Positions 45,031 through 55,682 of a stretch of 64,000 nucleotides of DNA are shown one piece after another. Both the position numbers and the translations under genes were made by a program. Source of the stretch: Psococerastis gibbosa (lineage: Eukaryota > Arthropoda > Insecta > Psocodea > Psocidae). The stretch spans positions 40,893,039 through 40,957,038 of the forward strand of contig OZ020487.1 of NCBI GenBank assembly GCA_963971405.1, given 5' to 3'. The notes under the pieces are model-generated. The model was not told the DNA's origin. It did no database searches and saw only the letters and a list, made by a program, of their open reading frames with translations. Numbering within the stretch: position 1 is the stretch's first letter; every line of letters begins with the position of its first letter.

Positions 45031-46372
45031 TTGAACTTTAGAAGGTGACCACTTCCTAGTCGTAGGAAAAGAAAGTCGTACTGTCCTTATGATTTTGTCA
45101 GCGATATAAAAAGAGATTGACGACAAAGAAGCAGAAGAATTCGGACCAGCTTCACATTTGTGTCTCGTTCTAAATAGTAGGGGATACACAGAAAACTGAA
45201 AGGTTGTCAGCGGAGCTCTCGAGACGAAATCGCTGATAGAGGGAAAAGGACTCTGCGACGCCATGCTTAGTTTGCCGCCTGCGGGGAGCTTTAGATAAAA
45301 AACCTGTCAGGTAATTGAGAAAAGCTCCCATGCTAAGCATATGCGGGCAGTGGTACAGAATAGTGGCGTCCAATATTAGGGCATGTTGCTCACAGATTAT
45401 TAGAAAACGTGGAACAGAGAGCAAGCATATGATTATTGCCTTTGTCATGCGAGGATCAGCAGTCACATTCTAATGCAGCATAGTAAGGATGCACTGTTAA
45501 TTGTCGTGGGGTATCTGTTTTGGAAGCGAAATAAATATTTTTATATTTAACCGCCAAGCGATTTATTAGCCGTACCTTGTGATTTTATTGGAATAACTGG
45601 TAAGCAATATACTACCCACCGGTCTCAAACTTGTGGGGCGTTGCAGTAGCTGTGTGACACCAGACAATGTGGAAAGTGGTTGAAGAGGAATATGAACGAG
45701 AACCAATATTGATTCTGGAACCTTTTATCATATTTTCCCTTCCCCTTTTCACCATGCGACTCCCTTACTAATACAATTAGTAACTTATAATTTTAAAATT
45801 ATGTGGGTTTGTTCTTTTTTTATGTTTTCCCGTTTACTTAGCCGTGTTAGAGTCTCTATTTACTTGTGCCTAAGCTACTATTTAGAAGTAATTGTTGAGA
45901 GCGTTAGATACTGTATGTACCTGTAGCTGTCGGACTATTTGGCAATGTCTCAATTAGTAATACCTAATTTACGAGTCTATGTAAGCTTGACCAATCCATT
46001 TAAGAGTTGCTCCTGTGACTTCGTGGAAGTGATATATTAGTAACATTACTAAAAGTTATTATTAATAATTAGTGGAATTAGTGCAAAGTTGTTTTTATTA
46101 TTTTTATTAGTAGCCTAATTTACGAAATCATATTCGGGCCGGTACACAGTCGCCATTCCTTACATCTTTTATATTGTTAGGTTAGGTGAACGGTCAGTGC
46201 AAAATCACAAAGTCTAATTCAGAAGATTTCTATGATCTTGCGTGTCCAGGGGAAAACCGTGCACTTTCTTGCTTCACGCCGGCTCCTTCAGAAATCTTCT
46301 TCTGCTGGCCCTATGGCTGCAATGGAAAAGACGTCGGTACTCTTCATAAGAGAATTCATTTATAGAGCTTTA
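45031..46372. other. Non-coding, no recognised feature
   Basis: Minus ORFs at 44947-45466 overlap without recognisable domains. Confidence 0.35.
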
Positions 46373-46560
46373 CTTCTTAATTCTGTCTACTCCCGTCCTT
46401 GGCTGCTCACTGCTCAGCCATTTGACGCCGTGCCTGCCAGTACGTCCGTGACTCGAAGTATTCCAGTTGATTTCGTGTAGGGCAGGGCAGTGAACCATGT
46501 GATCTGCAGTGCCTTCCTCCAGAGAGCTCTGGGGGCACATTGGGCTGCCAGATTTTTATT
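46373..46560 (-). pseudogene. LINE C-terminal zinc-knuckle fragment
   Basis: The minus strand reads PMCPQSSLEEGTADHMVHCP AL, i.e. C...H...C in the pattern of LINE C-terminal knuckles, and stays open to a stop at about 46376. Confidence 0.6.
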
Positions 46561-46609
46561 TTATTTTTTTATTAAGGGTATACAGCCATTGCCAAATCTA
46601 TCTGGCAAA

Positions 46610-47190
46610 AGACTGCTATCGGGAGCTCACTGGACAACAAGGTTGCCAAGGGACCGTCTAAAACAGCTTGCCCAACGTCCTACCACTTATGTCCGATACT
46701 CTCCAAGAAGTGGACCACCTCCGTCAGCACCTCTTTGTCCAAGTCTTGGAGCACATCCCTATACGTGACTGGCAACTTCCCCTGGTCCTGCAACCTGCTA
46801 AAAAGCTGTGTCCTCTCCCGGCTGTAGAGGGGGCACTCAAAAGTGATGTGGTCCGGAGTACCCTATTGATCCCCCACACTCACAGAGAGGAGTCTGTCGG
46901 ACACAGATGGTGTTGCAGAAAATAGTGCCTTGTGGGCATCCTGAAGGTTGCCTCCGCCGCCGCCGCCCGGGGCAGGTTTTTCGGGATGGGTGTTGTAACT
47001 AGTGGTTCCCATCTTCTGCCAATTGCTGATGCCTTCCAGGAGTCCGAAATTGCTTTCTTGATGCTGGATGATATATATAGCATCTGGTTTATTAGCCTTG
47101 GTGTCATATATTGTACATTATACAAGTTTAATAAATCAATCACTATCGCAGTCCAATTCCTAAGAGTCCGTCTGTGCACAGACGGCTGAA
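46610..47190 (-). pseudogene. LINE RNase H end and zinc knuckle (family gamma)
   Basis: The minus strand has SDSWKASAIGRRWEPLV, LPRAAAAEATFRMPTRHYFL, then LCECGG, and after a frameshift GTPDHITFECPLYSRERTQL FSRLQ ... HFLESIGHKW and a stop. The C-x-C ... H-x4-C arrangement and its place after the RNase H end fit RNase H-bearing LINEs. The 3' UTR block GACGGTCCCTTGGCAACC (minus) is shared with 14730-15290 and 55600-55680. Confidence 0.78.
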
Positions 47191-47944
47191 ACAATAGTAA
47201 AAACCAACTGAAATGCTTTCGGCGCTCTCTAAATTATTTTATGAAATTCAATATGGGAAGCGTTGAAATATTATACCGCCGGGTCACCCATTTTAAATGC
47301 AATACAATACAAAGAGTTGCATTACAAAAATAAAGGAAACAATGCATTGCCCGCTTGCTATTGTAATTTATTATTATGCCTTGGCTGTTGTGATATCTCT
47401 CCCCGCCAGCTGAAAGCACGAGCGAAATTTTAATGCAGTCGCAGCCATCTCTCGGTTACATTTTTAAAATATTTCTATAAAGCTCTATTGTCGCATTTCT
47501 TTAGAATCTACTTTAAGTTTTGGGGTGGTATTGACAAAAGTTTCATAAATTCATGAATTTTGAGTTTTTTTTTTACTTTTGTGAAAAAATTAAAAACAGC
47601 ATTTATTAAGTTTCTTAATTGTTGGCTTTGCTTGCTTCCGGGGACTTGATGGTTTGATAAATAGTTTACTGGTTATGTATTTAGTTTCATATGAGCAAAA
47701 GAACCGGTGCGAGTACTTACTTAACTTTTTCGGGCTTGGGGCACGTTGATCCAAAACATTGTGACCTGCAGATGGCCTTGTCATTGGCATCTGAGGGATG
47801 GGACACAGCTTCTGCTAGTCTTGAGCAAACCAGAAGATGGCCGTCGTCTTGTCTTTGTCCGCATTTGCAAGTCGGGTCCTCCGCCAGTCCTCATCTACTC
47901 AGGCTCGAGTGAACCCGTACATGCTTTCCTAATTATCAATTATA
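47191..47944. other. Non-coding, no recognised feature
   Basis: No element recognised; two overlapping plus-strand ORFs at 47691-47955 have no motif. Confidence 0.35.
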
Positions 47945-48215
47945 CCTCTTTCTAACGCAAAATGGCCACAATTAGCCTATTATTGAATTTGATTTGTACA
48001 AAGACGATTGGTGTGGTAGTCCTAAGGAAGGAGTTCAAGAACTCAGGTCAAATGTTTGTTAAGGCCACATGCATTTTATTGGTCTGCTTGGCATAAATGA
48101 TTATTTATTTTTTATTTATTTATTGAAATGTAGAGGAGCATTTCTGCTAACTTAACGGATGCTTTTGACGGCTCTACGATCGATATTTCCTGTGAAAATC
48201 GACTTTGCACAATTA
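47945..48215 (-). repeat. Dispersed repeat, partner of 9105-9285
   Basis: Same ordered blocks as 9105-9285 on the opposite strand. It has about 80 bp of extra sequence around ATTTATTTTTTATTTATT (48101-48118). Confidence 0.6.
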
Positions 48216-48859
48216 ATTATAATATTAATTAAAATGATATAAAAAACCGGTCCGAGTTTACTCGAACATGCTTTCCAATTTATATATTAGTAGATAGACA
48301 TAGTGGGTAATTTCATAGTAAATAATTTCCCTATGGTTAAATGTCGGATCCCACGGGGGTGGGGGTCCACCTCGATATATTAAAAACCGCTTAAAACCCA
48401 ATTGCATATTCTGGAACGAACCTACCAATGCATTGTAACAGTAGTAACAATGACAGGGCACGCAATGTATTGGAGCGTGAATTTTCCAAAATTTCTTCAA
48501 TAATTAATTTTTTACACAGAACCAAATATTTTTTTGGGAAAGCAACCTGTTTGGTTTTGTTATACTCTATTGAACACCTAAAACATACCTGAAGGTAGAA
48601 ATCATCGATGGAAAGGTTCCGAAGAAAAATTATTTTTTAGTCATTTTTCATGAAAATTGAGTTATATTTATTTTTTACCCCAGAACCAAGCTACCAAGGG
48701 GCAAGCCACCCACCGCTTTTTGTTAACATTAATGATAACTACAATATGTGTGAATTTAAAAGAAATCTTTGGAGCCGTTTTTGAGAAATAATTTTTTTAG
48801 GCGTTTTTTGGAGTTTTTTGAGAATAAAACCCCCCAAAATTGCGTTAGCCCAAAATAAA

Positions 48860-49110
48860 ATAAAATGGTCCCGAAGTATGATTTTTGTGAACCTACATGC
48901 TAAATTTCATTAAAATCGACCGAATAGTTTACCCGGAAATGGATGAACAGACAGACTGACAGATGGAGCGACAGACAGACATTTCGTAAAAACCACTTTT
49001 TTGGGTTCCTGCAGCTTCTGGGACCTCAAAACATGTAAATCCGTTGAAATCTCGGAATCAAAAATTTCGACCATCACAAAGCTATCCTTTATACTACGTA
49101 TAAATTGGAA
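48860..49110 (+). repeat. Dispersed repeat with GACAGACA run, LINE 3' UTR-like
   Basis: TAAATTTCATTAAAATCGAC, then GACAGACAGAC and AAAAACCACTTTTTTGGGTT. This block order is common in arthropod LINE 3' UTRs. Partner on the other strand at 17160-17440. Confidence 0.55.
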
Positions 49111-49190
49111 AGCAATAATAAAATTATAAAAATATTAATATGTTATTGAACGTTCCTGTCCGAGGTACATCTTCTGCTGCTTCTTCTTCT

Positions 49191-49340
49191 TTTAAAAAAA
49201 GGTTAATCACGAACGGAACAATTAAATGAAAGTATCCGATTAACCTCTTCAATCCCCTAAGTAACCTAATAGATACGTGTGTCGAGTTACGTCACTTCTC
49301 CGATCGCAAGGTGTGTAGAGACTCGCACAAGTATATACCT
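49191..49340 (-). mobile_element. A-tailed repeat, family R
   Basis: TTTAAAAAAAGGTTAATCAC, GTGTCGAGTTACGTCAC, GGTGTGTAGAGACTCGCACA. The 123-codon ORF starting inside (49279) begins with repeat sequence and has no domain. Confidence 0.65.
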
Positions 49341-50120
49341 TCGTGCCGAAGCCGCTGATGGGGGATTCACTGAAATGTTGGTTCACGGTATAGATTGGAC
49401 GTATTGTATGGAGGGGTCGTGCATATATATGGCAGAGGTTGAGGAGGCCCCATATGTCATGATGAAAGGCGACATTGCAATATGGGCCGCATTGCGGCTA
49501 ACCTATGACGAACCTAATGTGGAAATATGGGCGAAATGTGAGGTTTCTTTCGAAATCTATGCGTGCCTTTTACCTCGCACCCCTCTGGAAATCGATTTCC
49601 CCTGTTTACATTGTAGAAACATCTCAATTTCACAATATGATTGTAACTAGGCTACTGTTACTGTTACTCACCGCTTTGTTTCATGATGCACGTTCCAAAT
49701 GAGGTTCTGTAGGGACAGTTTTGGTCACTAGGTTCGCTGACGACAAACCGATATCCATACTATTCTAAATGGCCGCCGTTTGCATGTGAAAACTAAGCTC
49801 TTAGCATCTAATTAATTCTTTTAATATTTTTATAATATTTTTACTATGCCTGGACCTTATTTCGCTGCATATAATTTAATAAATATATATATATATATAT
49901 AGAAAAATATCACTTTAAAATAATACGTCATTAAAAATAATTTTAACATAGTATTGAGGCTTATGAAAAAATCAACGCTTTGATATCATTGCAACTGGTG
50001 CTGCCATCTACAAAATGACGTCACAAATGAACCTCATTGATGACTTTATTACAATTTCGCTTATAACTAATGATGTCATTTACTGTAGTTGTTCGTGGTA
50101 GGGTTATAAATTGGACAGAT
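49341..50120. other. Non-coding, no recognised feature
   Basis: A TATATA run at about 49884-49901. Confidence 0.4.
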
Positions 50121-50243
50121 GGGACATTCAAGCCCGCCATAAATATTTATAGAATTTTTTGAATCGCTGGTCATAGGAGACGTAGCGCGTGGCCCCTGAA
50201 ATTCAAAAGTATTTTTTTGGCGGGAAGATAATGTCCCATTCTT
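50121..50243. mobile_element. GGGACATT-end inverted-repeat element
   Basis: ATGGGACATTCAAGCCCGCC at left and GGCGGGAAGATAATGTCCCAT at right. Internal GCTGGTCATAGGAGACG is shared with 44882-45030. Confidence 0.6.
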
Positions 50244-50529
50244 CTATATTGAACTCTGGGTAATGTGGCCGTAACGTCAAGCATGTCCATATTGAATTCA
50301 GATGTTAATGTTTTCTTAAGTTATTAGTCCTGAAAGCAACTCCATTCTTTACTCGTATTCTTTAAGGATTGACAGAAATTTAGAAGTTATTGTTGGTATC
50401 ACTGTTTATATCCAGCTTGAGCTTCTAGTCGATGGCAGATCACAGGCAGACATGTTTATATGTAAGTTACGGATTGCCTGATATTTCATAGTGCAGATAA
50501 AATCTTGTGTATAGTATGCATATCTATTC

Positions 50530-50660
50530 AAGTTCTTCTTCAGGCTCTAAAGCCCTTGGTGTTGTACAACTCGGTTTTGTACAACGCTCCACCACCTTCC
50601 GGACTCCCGACTCGCAAAGGCCAATTTCCAACTCATCTTTCCAGCGTTTTCCTAGTCAAG
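50530..50660 (-). pseudogene. LINE 3' end (family alpha)
   Basis: The complement of CGCTCCACCACCTTCCGGA and of CCAACTCATCTTTCCAGCG, i.e. the KRW-x-DELE ... terminal codons, as in 2047-2390. Confidence 0.6.
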
Positions 50661-51128
50661 TAAATGTTGCGTAAAGTTGTGAACTTCATAAAGAACATAA
50701 AAACAGAAATAACTGCTGATTACTTGAGAAGAGCTACTGCTTGTTGTATTATCAGAAAATAATTTGATTACTGATTCCCATAAGGGTTTTGTTTTGTGAC
50801 ATGTAATTACCTCAGCTCACGGATAGTCCCTACCATAGTACGGTGCTTATCCGTTGGATGAGGCTAATTTTTGTTTATGCTTACAGGAAACATATGTTTA
50901 TAATGTATGGCAGCATTAAGAACATTAATTTTCCATCTCATTTTGTTGGTCCTATTTGTCATTTAACTCCCTCAGGGGGTTTCCTGCTCATTCATTTAAT
51001 GGCCTTTTGCTCTCATGTGACATTAAATTTCACAGCATTGAGTAATGGGACAGAGGAGAGATGACACGGGCCCAGGATGGAACACTTTCGCAACCATATG
51101 CTAATGTTATATTTTTCTCAGCATCGTG
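50661..51128. other. Non-coding, no recognised feature
   Basis: A 73-codon ORF at 50843 has no motif. Confidence 0.35.
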
Positions 51129-51130
51129 TA

Positions 51131-51457
51131 GTCCACGCAAAATGAGAAAAGTATGGACATGAATGTTTTGATCCTGTGCGGCACTGTAAAAATATTCTTT
51201 GCACAATTTTTGTTAGGCGGGGTTTTCACATACGTCAATGGTAAATGTGGTATTGACGTTTTAGCAGACATTAAAGACATACTAAATATGTCTGCTACCA
51301 CGTCAAAACCATATTTACCATTGACGTATATGGAAACCCCGCCTTATGCCTTGCATCCACTGCAACAAGGTAACACAAAATGGTGCAAGGAATATTTTTA
51401 TAGTGTTGCACAGGATCAAAACATTCCATGTCCATACTTTTCTCATTTTGCGTGGAC
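51131..51457. mobile_element. TA-flanked foldback element hosting a MITE in its loop
   Basis: Arms start GTCCACGCAAAATGAGAAAA and continue through GTATGGACATG.AATGTTTTG and ATCCTGTGC for about 80 bp; the exact complement lies at the right. TA flanks both ends (51129-51130, 51458-51459). The 128-bp TTA element 51216-51343 sits between the arms. The 135-codon ORF here spans both elements. Confidence 0.8.
51216..51343. mobile_element. PIF/Harbinger-like MITE, arm E with core 1, TTA duplication
   Basis: Ends GGCGGGGTTTTCACATACG and CGTATATGGAAACCCCGCC; TTA at 51213-51215 and 51344-51346. Arm TCAATGGTAAATGTGG; core GCAGACATTAAAGACATACT. Sibling of 2406-2547. Confidence 0.88.
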
Positions 51458-51743
51458 TATACCAAGTCGTATTATAGAAGGCAACAGACAAATTGGTGAT
51501 GGTCGTAATATGATATTTAGCGCTATTTTAGCTCTTTTTACGGGATTTAACTTATTATAGGCTTCTTTGGCCTCCATCAAATACTACTGTAACAGGTTGA
51601 ATAGGCCATAGAGGGGCGTGTCATTAAATCTGCCCTTTATATTATATGTATACATTGCATATTATTATTACATAATACCTATTACACTGTAACACTGGCA
51701 TTAAATTAACTTTTGTTGAACAGGCAACCTCCTTGTTATAACC

Positions 51744-52025
51744 GAGGCCCCGGTTAGTAGTAGTAGTAGTGTTCGTCGGGTTAATAACGACTTAGGCCTC
51801 AAATTTGGGCCCATAGAGCGACCCCGACTTGACTGTCCTATGCCCCAGCCCATAGGACAGTGGACCTCCTGATTATAGTGGATTCCGAACCACTTGGGAA
51901 ACACAGTGAAGTCACACGATTAGTTCGGAGGTGACCAGGACAAGTCCTACCATGTTTCCCTACCGGCATTGTGCACACAACCAAGTCATCTGCAGCTTTG
52001 AACCTGCTCTGGAGGCCCCGGTTAG
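51744..52025 (-). mobile_element. SINE-like element, family 3, with 14-bp target duplication
   Basis: GAGGCCCCGGTTAG occurs at 51744-51757 and 52012-52025. Between them, on the minus strand, is an element that ends in a CTACTACTACTA tail and contains CCAAGTGGTTCGGAATCCAC, a T-arm-like hairpin with a B-box-like core. The same body is found at 62108-62520. Target duplication plus simple-sequence tail indicate retrotransposition. Confidence 0.7.
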
Positions 52026-52541
52026 GCGTAGATCGTAACTTCGAATCGCGCCAAGTTTTTTTTTTTTATATCCTCTAATTTCGCTTATAGTTGATGTTTC
52101 ATGTATTCTTGAAATTTTGTATTCTTGGAAATTTCCTACCGGATTGGTACATGGGAGCATACGCAGGGTAGTGGGGATGAAACCGGATAAAATTTTGGTA
52201 GGATTAGAAGTACATCCATCATATCCTTGACAGGGGGTTTGTTAGGTAGGGGTGGGGATAAGGGGCACGTGACCGCCTCATCTTACAGCGCTTTTCTATC
52301 CCCCCCCCCTCCGTAATCGCTTGCAGACTTCCAAAATTTATCTTTATTTATTAAAATGAGGAAAGCTGTTTCTTTTAGGTATAGTGTTCCACAGGCGAAG
52401 AATAACTTGCCGCTGCTTTTAGTCTACTAACTTATGATAATACTTATGCTTAAAATAATAATTCTTATAAATAATTGATCTTAATTAGAAATTAGATTTA
52501 ACTGGGTTTTTTAATAGGCTTTACATTAACTGTTTTGATTA
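52026..52541. other. Non-coding, no recognised feature
   Basis: T run at 52056-52067 after a B-box-like CTTCGAATCGCGCC. No further support for a tRNA gene. Confidence 0.35.
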
Positions 52542-52545
52542 TTAA

Positions 52546-52828
52546 GCTGGCTATTCACGAGCCAAATGGCGCGTCCTGTTCCATTTGGCGTAAGCGCCAT
52601 TTAGAGGGGTCATTCACGACTACGCTGAACCAGTCGCTCTAAATCTTTCAAATTGTACATTGTAAAAGTACCTCTTCCACATCGTCGCACTGTACAATTT
52701 GAAAGGTTTGGAGCGACCGGTTCAGGGTAGTCGTGAATGACCCCTCTAAATGGCGCTAACGCCAAATGAACCAGGACGCGCCATTTGGCTTGGCGCGAGT
52801 CCGTTTGGAGCCCTCGTGAATGGCCAGC
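52546..52828. mobile_element. TTAA-flanked long foldback, second type
   Basis: Ends GCTGGCTATTCACGAG and CTCGTGAATGGCCAGC, flanked by TTAA (52542-52545, 52829-52832). The arms run over 110 bp (CCAAATGGCGCGTCCTG, GCGCCATTTAGAGGGGTCAT, TTTCAAATTGTACA). The left arm lacks about 20 bp present in the right. GC-rich and unrelated to the other TTAA family. Confidence 0.82.
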
Positions 52829-53040
52829 TTAAGACTTATGTATGCACTCACTATACTGAATGTTGTATGTTTGTTTAATTGTACAATGTAATTGTAACAA
52901 TCCAAGCAATGGAGAATATTAACTAAGTTGTTTACTCAGAGCATGAGCATACTGTCCGTACGTACCTATCTTTAATTACAGTTGTAACAAAGAGGGTATT
53001 CGCAGTGTTGAAGTTATCGAGGTATCCCTAGTTAAGTGTG

Positions 53041-53424
53041 TTTAGAGGATATGCTACGTAGAAAATTGGCACACCAAAATTTTCAGTTTTTATTTCTTAA
53101 ACTCAGCAAGCTATTAAAAATTTGGCTCATTTAAGTTGTAGAAGACATCTTCGTGCATCGTATAATCGGGTATTTTTACTTTTCGGTTTTGTTGTTTTCC
53201 AAAAATTCTATTTTACGCGAAATTTTAGTCCCCAGTGATTTTTATGAAAGAACTAATGTATCAAAATGTAATATTTCCAATTATATGATACATGAAGTAG
53301 TCTTATACAACTAATATGTGCCAGATATTTAATTACTTCCTTTTTTAACTTAATAAAAAAGAAAAAGTCAATAAAAATTACAAATTTTGGGGGTGCTAAT
53401 GTTCAATGTAGCATATCCTCTTAA
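53041..53424. mobile_element. TTAA-flanked foldback MITE, subfamily 1
   Basis: TTTAGAGGATATGCTACGTA at left, GTAGCATATCCTCTTAA at right, and the GTAGAAGACATCTTCGTGCA and CATGAAGTAGTCTTATACAA blocks inside. Confidence 0.82.
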
Positions 53425-53488
53425 GTCGAGTTAAGTTAAAACTAGTGTAACCGGAAAACTGAGTTAACCAGCGTGTTAGTCTTGGTTA

Positions 53489-53870
53489 GGTGCCCATTCC
53501 ATCGACCGGCTAGGGCTATTTACAAAAACGGTGACGTGGAAGCAGACATTCAAGACTTAGGCGGGGTTTCCATCGATCTCGCATTGCAGAATGCAAATGA
53601 CATTGACGGAAATGTTTGTTTTTCTTTTTATAGAAATCTATTTAAAATGTTTGTAATTAACATATCCCATGAAGCCATTTTTTAATTTTAGTTTGTTTGT
53701 GATTTTACTCTATGATTATTGATCAATTTTAACTATGGCATAGAGGAAATCAAACATTTCATTTGCATTCTGCAATGCGAGATCGGTGGAAACGCCGCCT
53801 AAGTCTGGAATGTCTGCTACCACGTCACCGTTTTTGTAAATAGCCCTAGCCGGTCGGTGGAATGGGCACC
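53489..53870. mobile_element. Composite MITE, arm C outside, arm A inside, TTA duplication
   Basis: GGTGCCCATTCCATCGACCG and CGGTGGAATGGGCACC, with TTA on both sides (53486-53488, 53871-53873). Inner element 53560-53799 with core 2. The clearest target duplication among the arm-C composites. Confidence 0.85.
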
Positions 53871-54068
53871 TTAAAGCGAGTTAAACTCTTATCCGGCACT
53901 GCGATCGATATTAGAATGGAATGTAGCCGTTGTTTATAAACACGGCTAAGTTATAGTTTTGGAGGTTTCTTGTTTAATTGCAATGGATGAGAATAGCAGG
54001 AAATAACTGCACTTTCAATTTTATGTTGTTTGCTATTTAATTATTTTCGGTATAGGTGTAACTGGTTT

Positions 54069-54322
54069 CAAGGCCGTGCCCAGGTTTTGATTTTGCGGGG
54101 GGGGGGGGGTCCAATTTTGTTTAACGTAATTTATTAATGGAACTCTATTTTATCCGGTGTTCAAACTCAAATAAATTTATTACAATTCTTCAAACAATAC
54201 AGGTTTACATAAAATGATAAATTGCATCCCTAAAATTTAAATTTAAATTTGTGTACAGACTTTTTATTTCGGGGGGGGGGGTGGGGCCGGACCCCTTGGA
54301 CCAACCCTTGGGTACGGCCATG
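54069..54322. mobile_element. hAT-type MITE, 8-bp target duplication ACTGGTTT
   Basis: CAAGGCCGTGCCCAGG at left, GGGTACGGCCATG at right, flanked by perfect ACTGGTTT (54061-54068, 54323-54330). G runs of 13 and 10 inside. Confidence 0.9.
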
Positions 54323-54330
54323 ACTGGTTT

Positions 54331-55189
54331 GAAATTGTACCTGAACAAATATAGAATGTAATAATGTAAAAATGTCAGCGGAGCAATGACTGAAACCAAT
54401 AGTACGCAAATGCACTACAAATGTCGGGGTCGTTTTCGATTGTTTTAGGAACTGCATCCAATATATCGCCTGTCTTCCAATATATAGAATATCTCACACG
54501 TAAGTTGGCAATAAATACTGCAGTCACTTTCCATACCTAACTATGCTGACCTCATTCAGAATGGAGGTACATTAAAATATTGAGGTTGTAAAAGCAAACG
54601 ACAAAATTGTGGATTGCAAATGATGATGAAATGAGGTTGATGATGAGCAACGACAGCAAACTTGTGGATTCTGGTCTGGTAACTGGTACCGTATTTAATT
54701 TCAGCAATATATTTTTATTTTTAATTTAAATAATGGAGCTGCCCTATTTTTTTTCTAAAAGTTCTCTGTCAAAAATTGGCTCTTTTTTTTATCCTGAATA
54801 TATTTTGTAAACTGTATTAAAAATAAAAGCAATTTTTTAAAAGCCCAGTTTGTTTTATGTTCAGATTTTCCAGTTTTTCAGGTAAAATGTTATTCATATA
54901 GTAAATCTCTGACGCATGGAAAGAATTATCCATTTTTCACATGCTTGTGAATCCAATTCCGAATTCATTTATTGGTAAAGGTGAAGAAAATTCTACACTT
55001 CTTGTCACATTAGCTAAATTTAGCGACAAAAGTTCTGCAGGCGATTTATGTAGTTTTAATCGGTTTTGCTAGGTAGCAGAACATGTTGCCTACTGTTTGA
55101 ATTAAAAATACAAAAATATCAGCAATTTTTGTTTTTATTTTGTGGAAGTTTCAAAAATTATCTAACTATAACAATAGTGCTTTGAACTT
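54331..55189. other. Non-coding, no recognised feature
   Basis: AT-rich, no element recognised. Confidence 0.4.
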
Positions 55190-55680
55190 GTGACTGCGTT
55201 GGGGAGCTATCTGTGAGGCATCTTCTGTTGGACTGCAGACTCCTCTCCTCATATCGCAGAGTTAGGGGGGGGGGGGTGCCGATCTCAACGACAACTAGAC
55301 GAAGGTAGCTGACGTTCTGATGTTCCTGCGTACAACAAGAAAGTCAGGACATGTAGATTAGTGGTACGGACTCTGATTTTCACCCAAAAGGTTGTTGGTT
55401 CGAGTCCACACTTGCTACATTTTCTGGTCATGCTTCGGAGGGCATGTAAACCAGGTGGTCCCGAGTCTGCCTAGTTGAGTGTAAGAGAGGACTTTATAGC
55501 CCTAACTCTGCTAGGTTTTCTTAGTAATACAACAAAAAGTTATAATTTGTTCATAATAATACCTATACTATAACATATGCGGTACTCGTGAACCCTTACA
55601 TACTGTAAGAAACATAAGAAAGTGAGACGGTCCCTGGGCAACCTCGTTGACCATTGCGCTCTGGTTACCAGCCAACATTA
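55190..55680 (+). pseudogene. LINE 3' end (family gamma) interrupted by a SINE
   Basis: SVRHLLLDCRLLSSYRR is the post-knuckle segment also seen, more degraded, at about 14985. A G run follows. SINE 55348-55550 intervenes, and after it GAGACGGTCCCTGGGCAACC (55624) is the gamma 3' UTR. Confidence 0.65.
55348..55550 (+). mobile_element. tRNA-derived SINE, family 1
   Basis: GACATGTAGATTAGTGGTAC, GGTTGTTGGTTCGAGTCC, ATGCTTCGGAGGGCATGTAA, AGCCCTAACTCTGCTAGG, TTAGTAATACAACAAAAAGT. Inserted between coding remnant and 3' UTR of a LINE. Confidence 0.85.
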
Positions 55681-55682
55681 TG

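Noticed and set aside
46174..46190. Insect telomere repeat TTAGG
   Set aside because: Only about two units (GTTAGGTTAGG), expected by chance.
49279..49650. 123-codon ORF with a cysteine-containing C-terminus
   Set aside because: Its start lies in repeat family R and no domain is recognisable; base composition matches the intergenic surroundings.
51153..51560. 135-codon ORF
   Set aside because: It runs from one foldback through a nested MITE and out the other side; no domain, and the MITE insertion is inside it.
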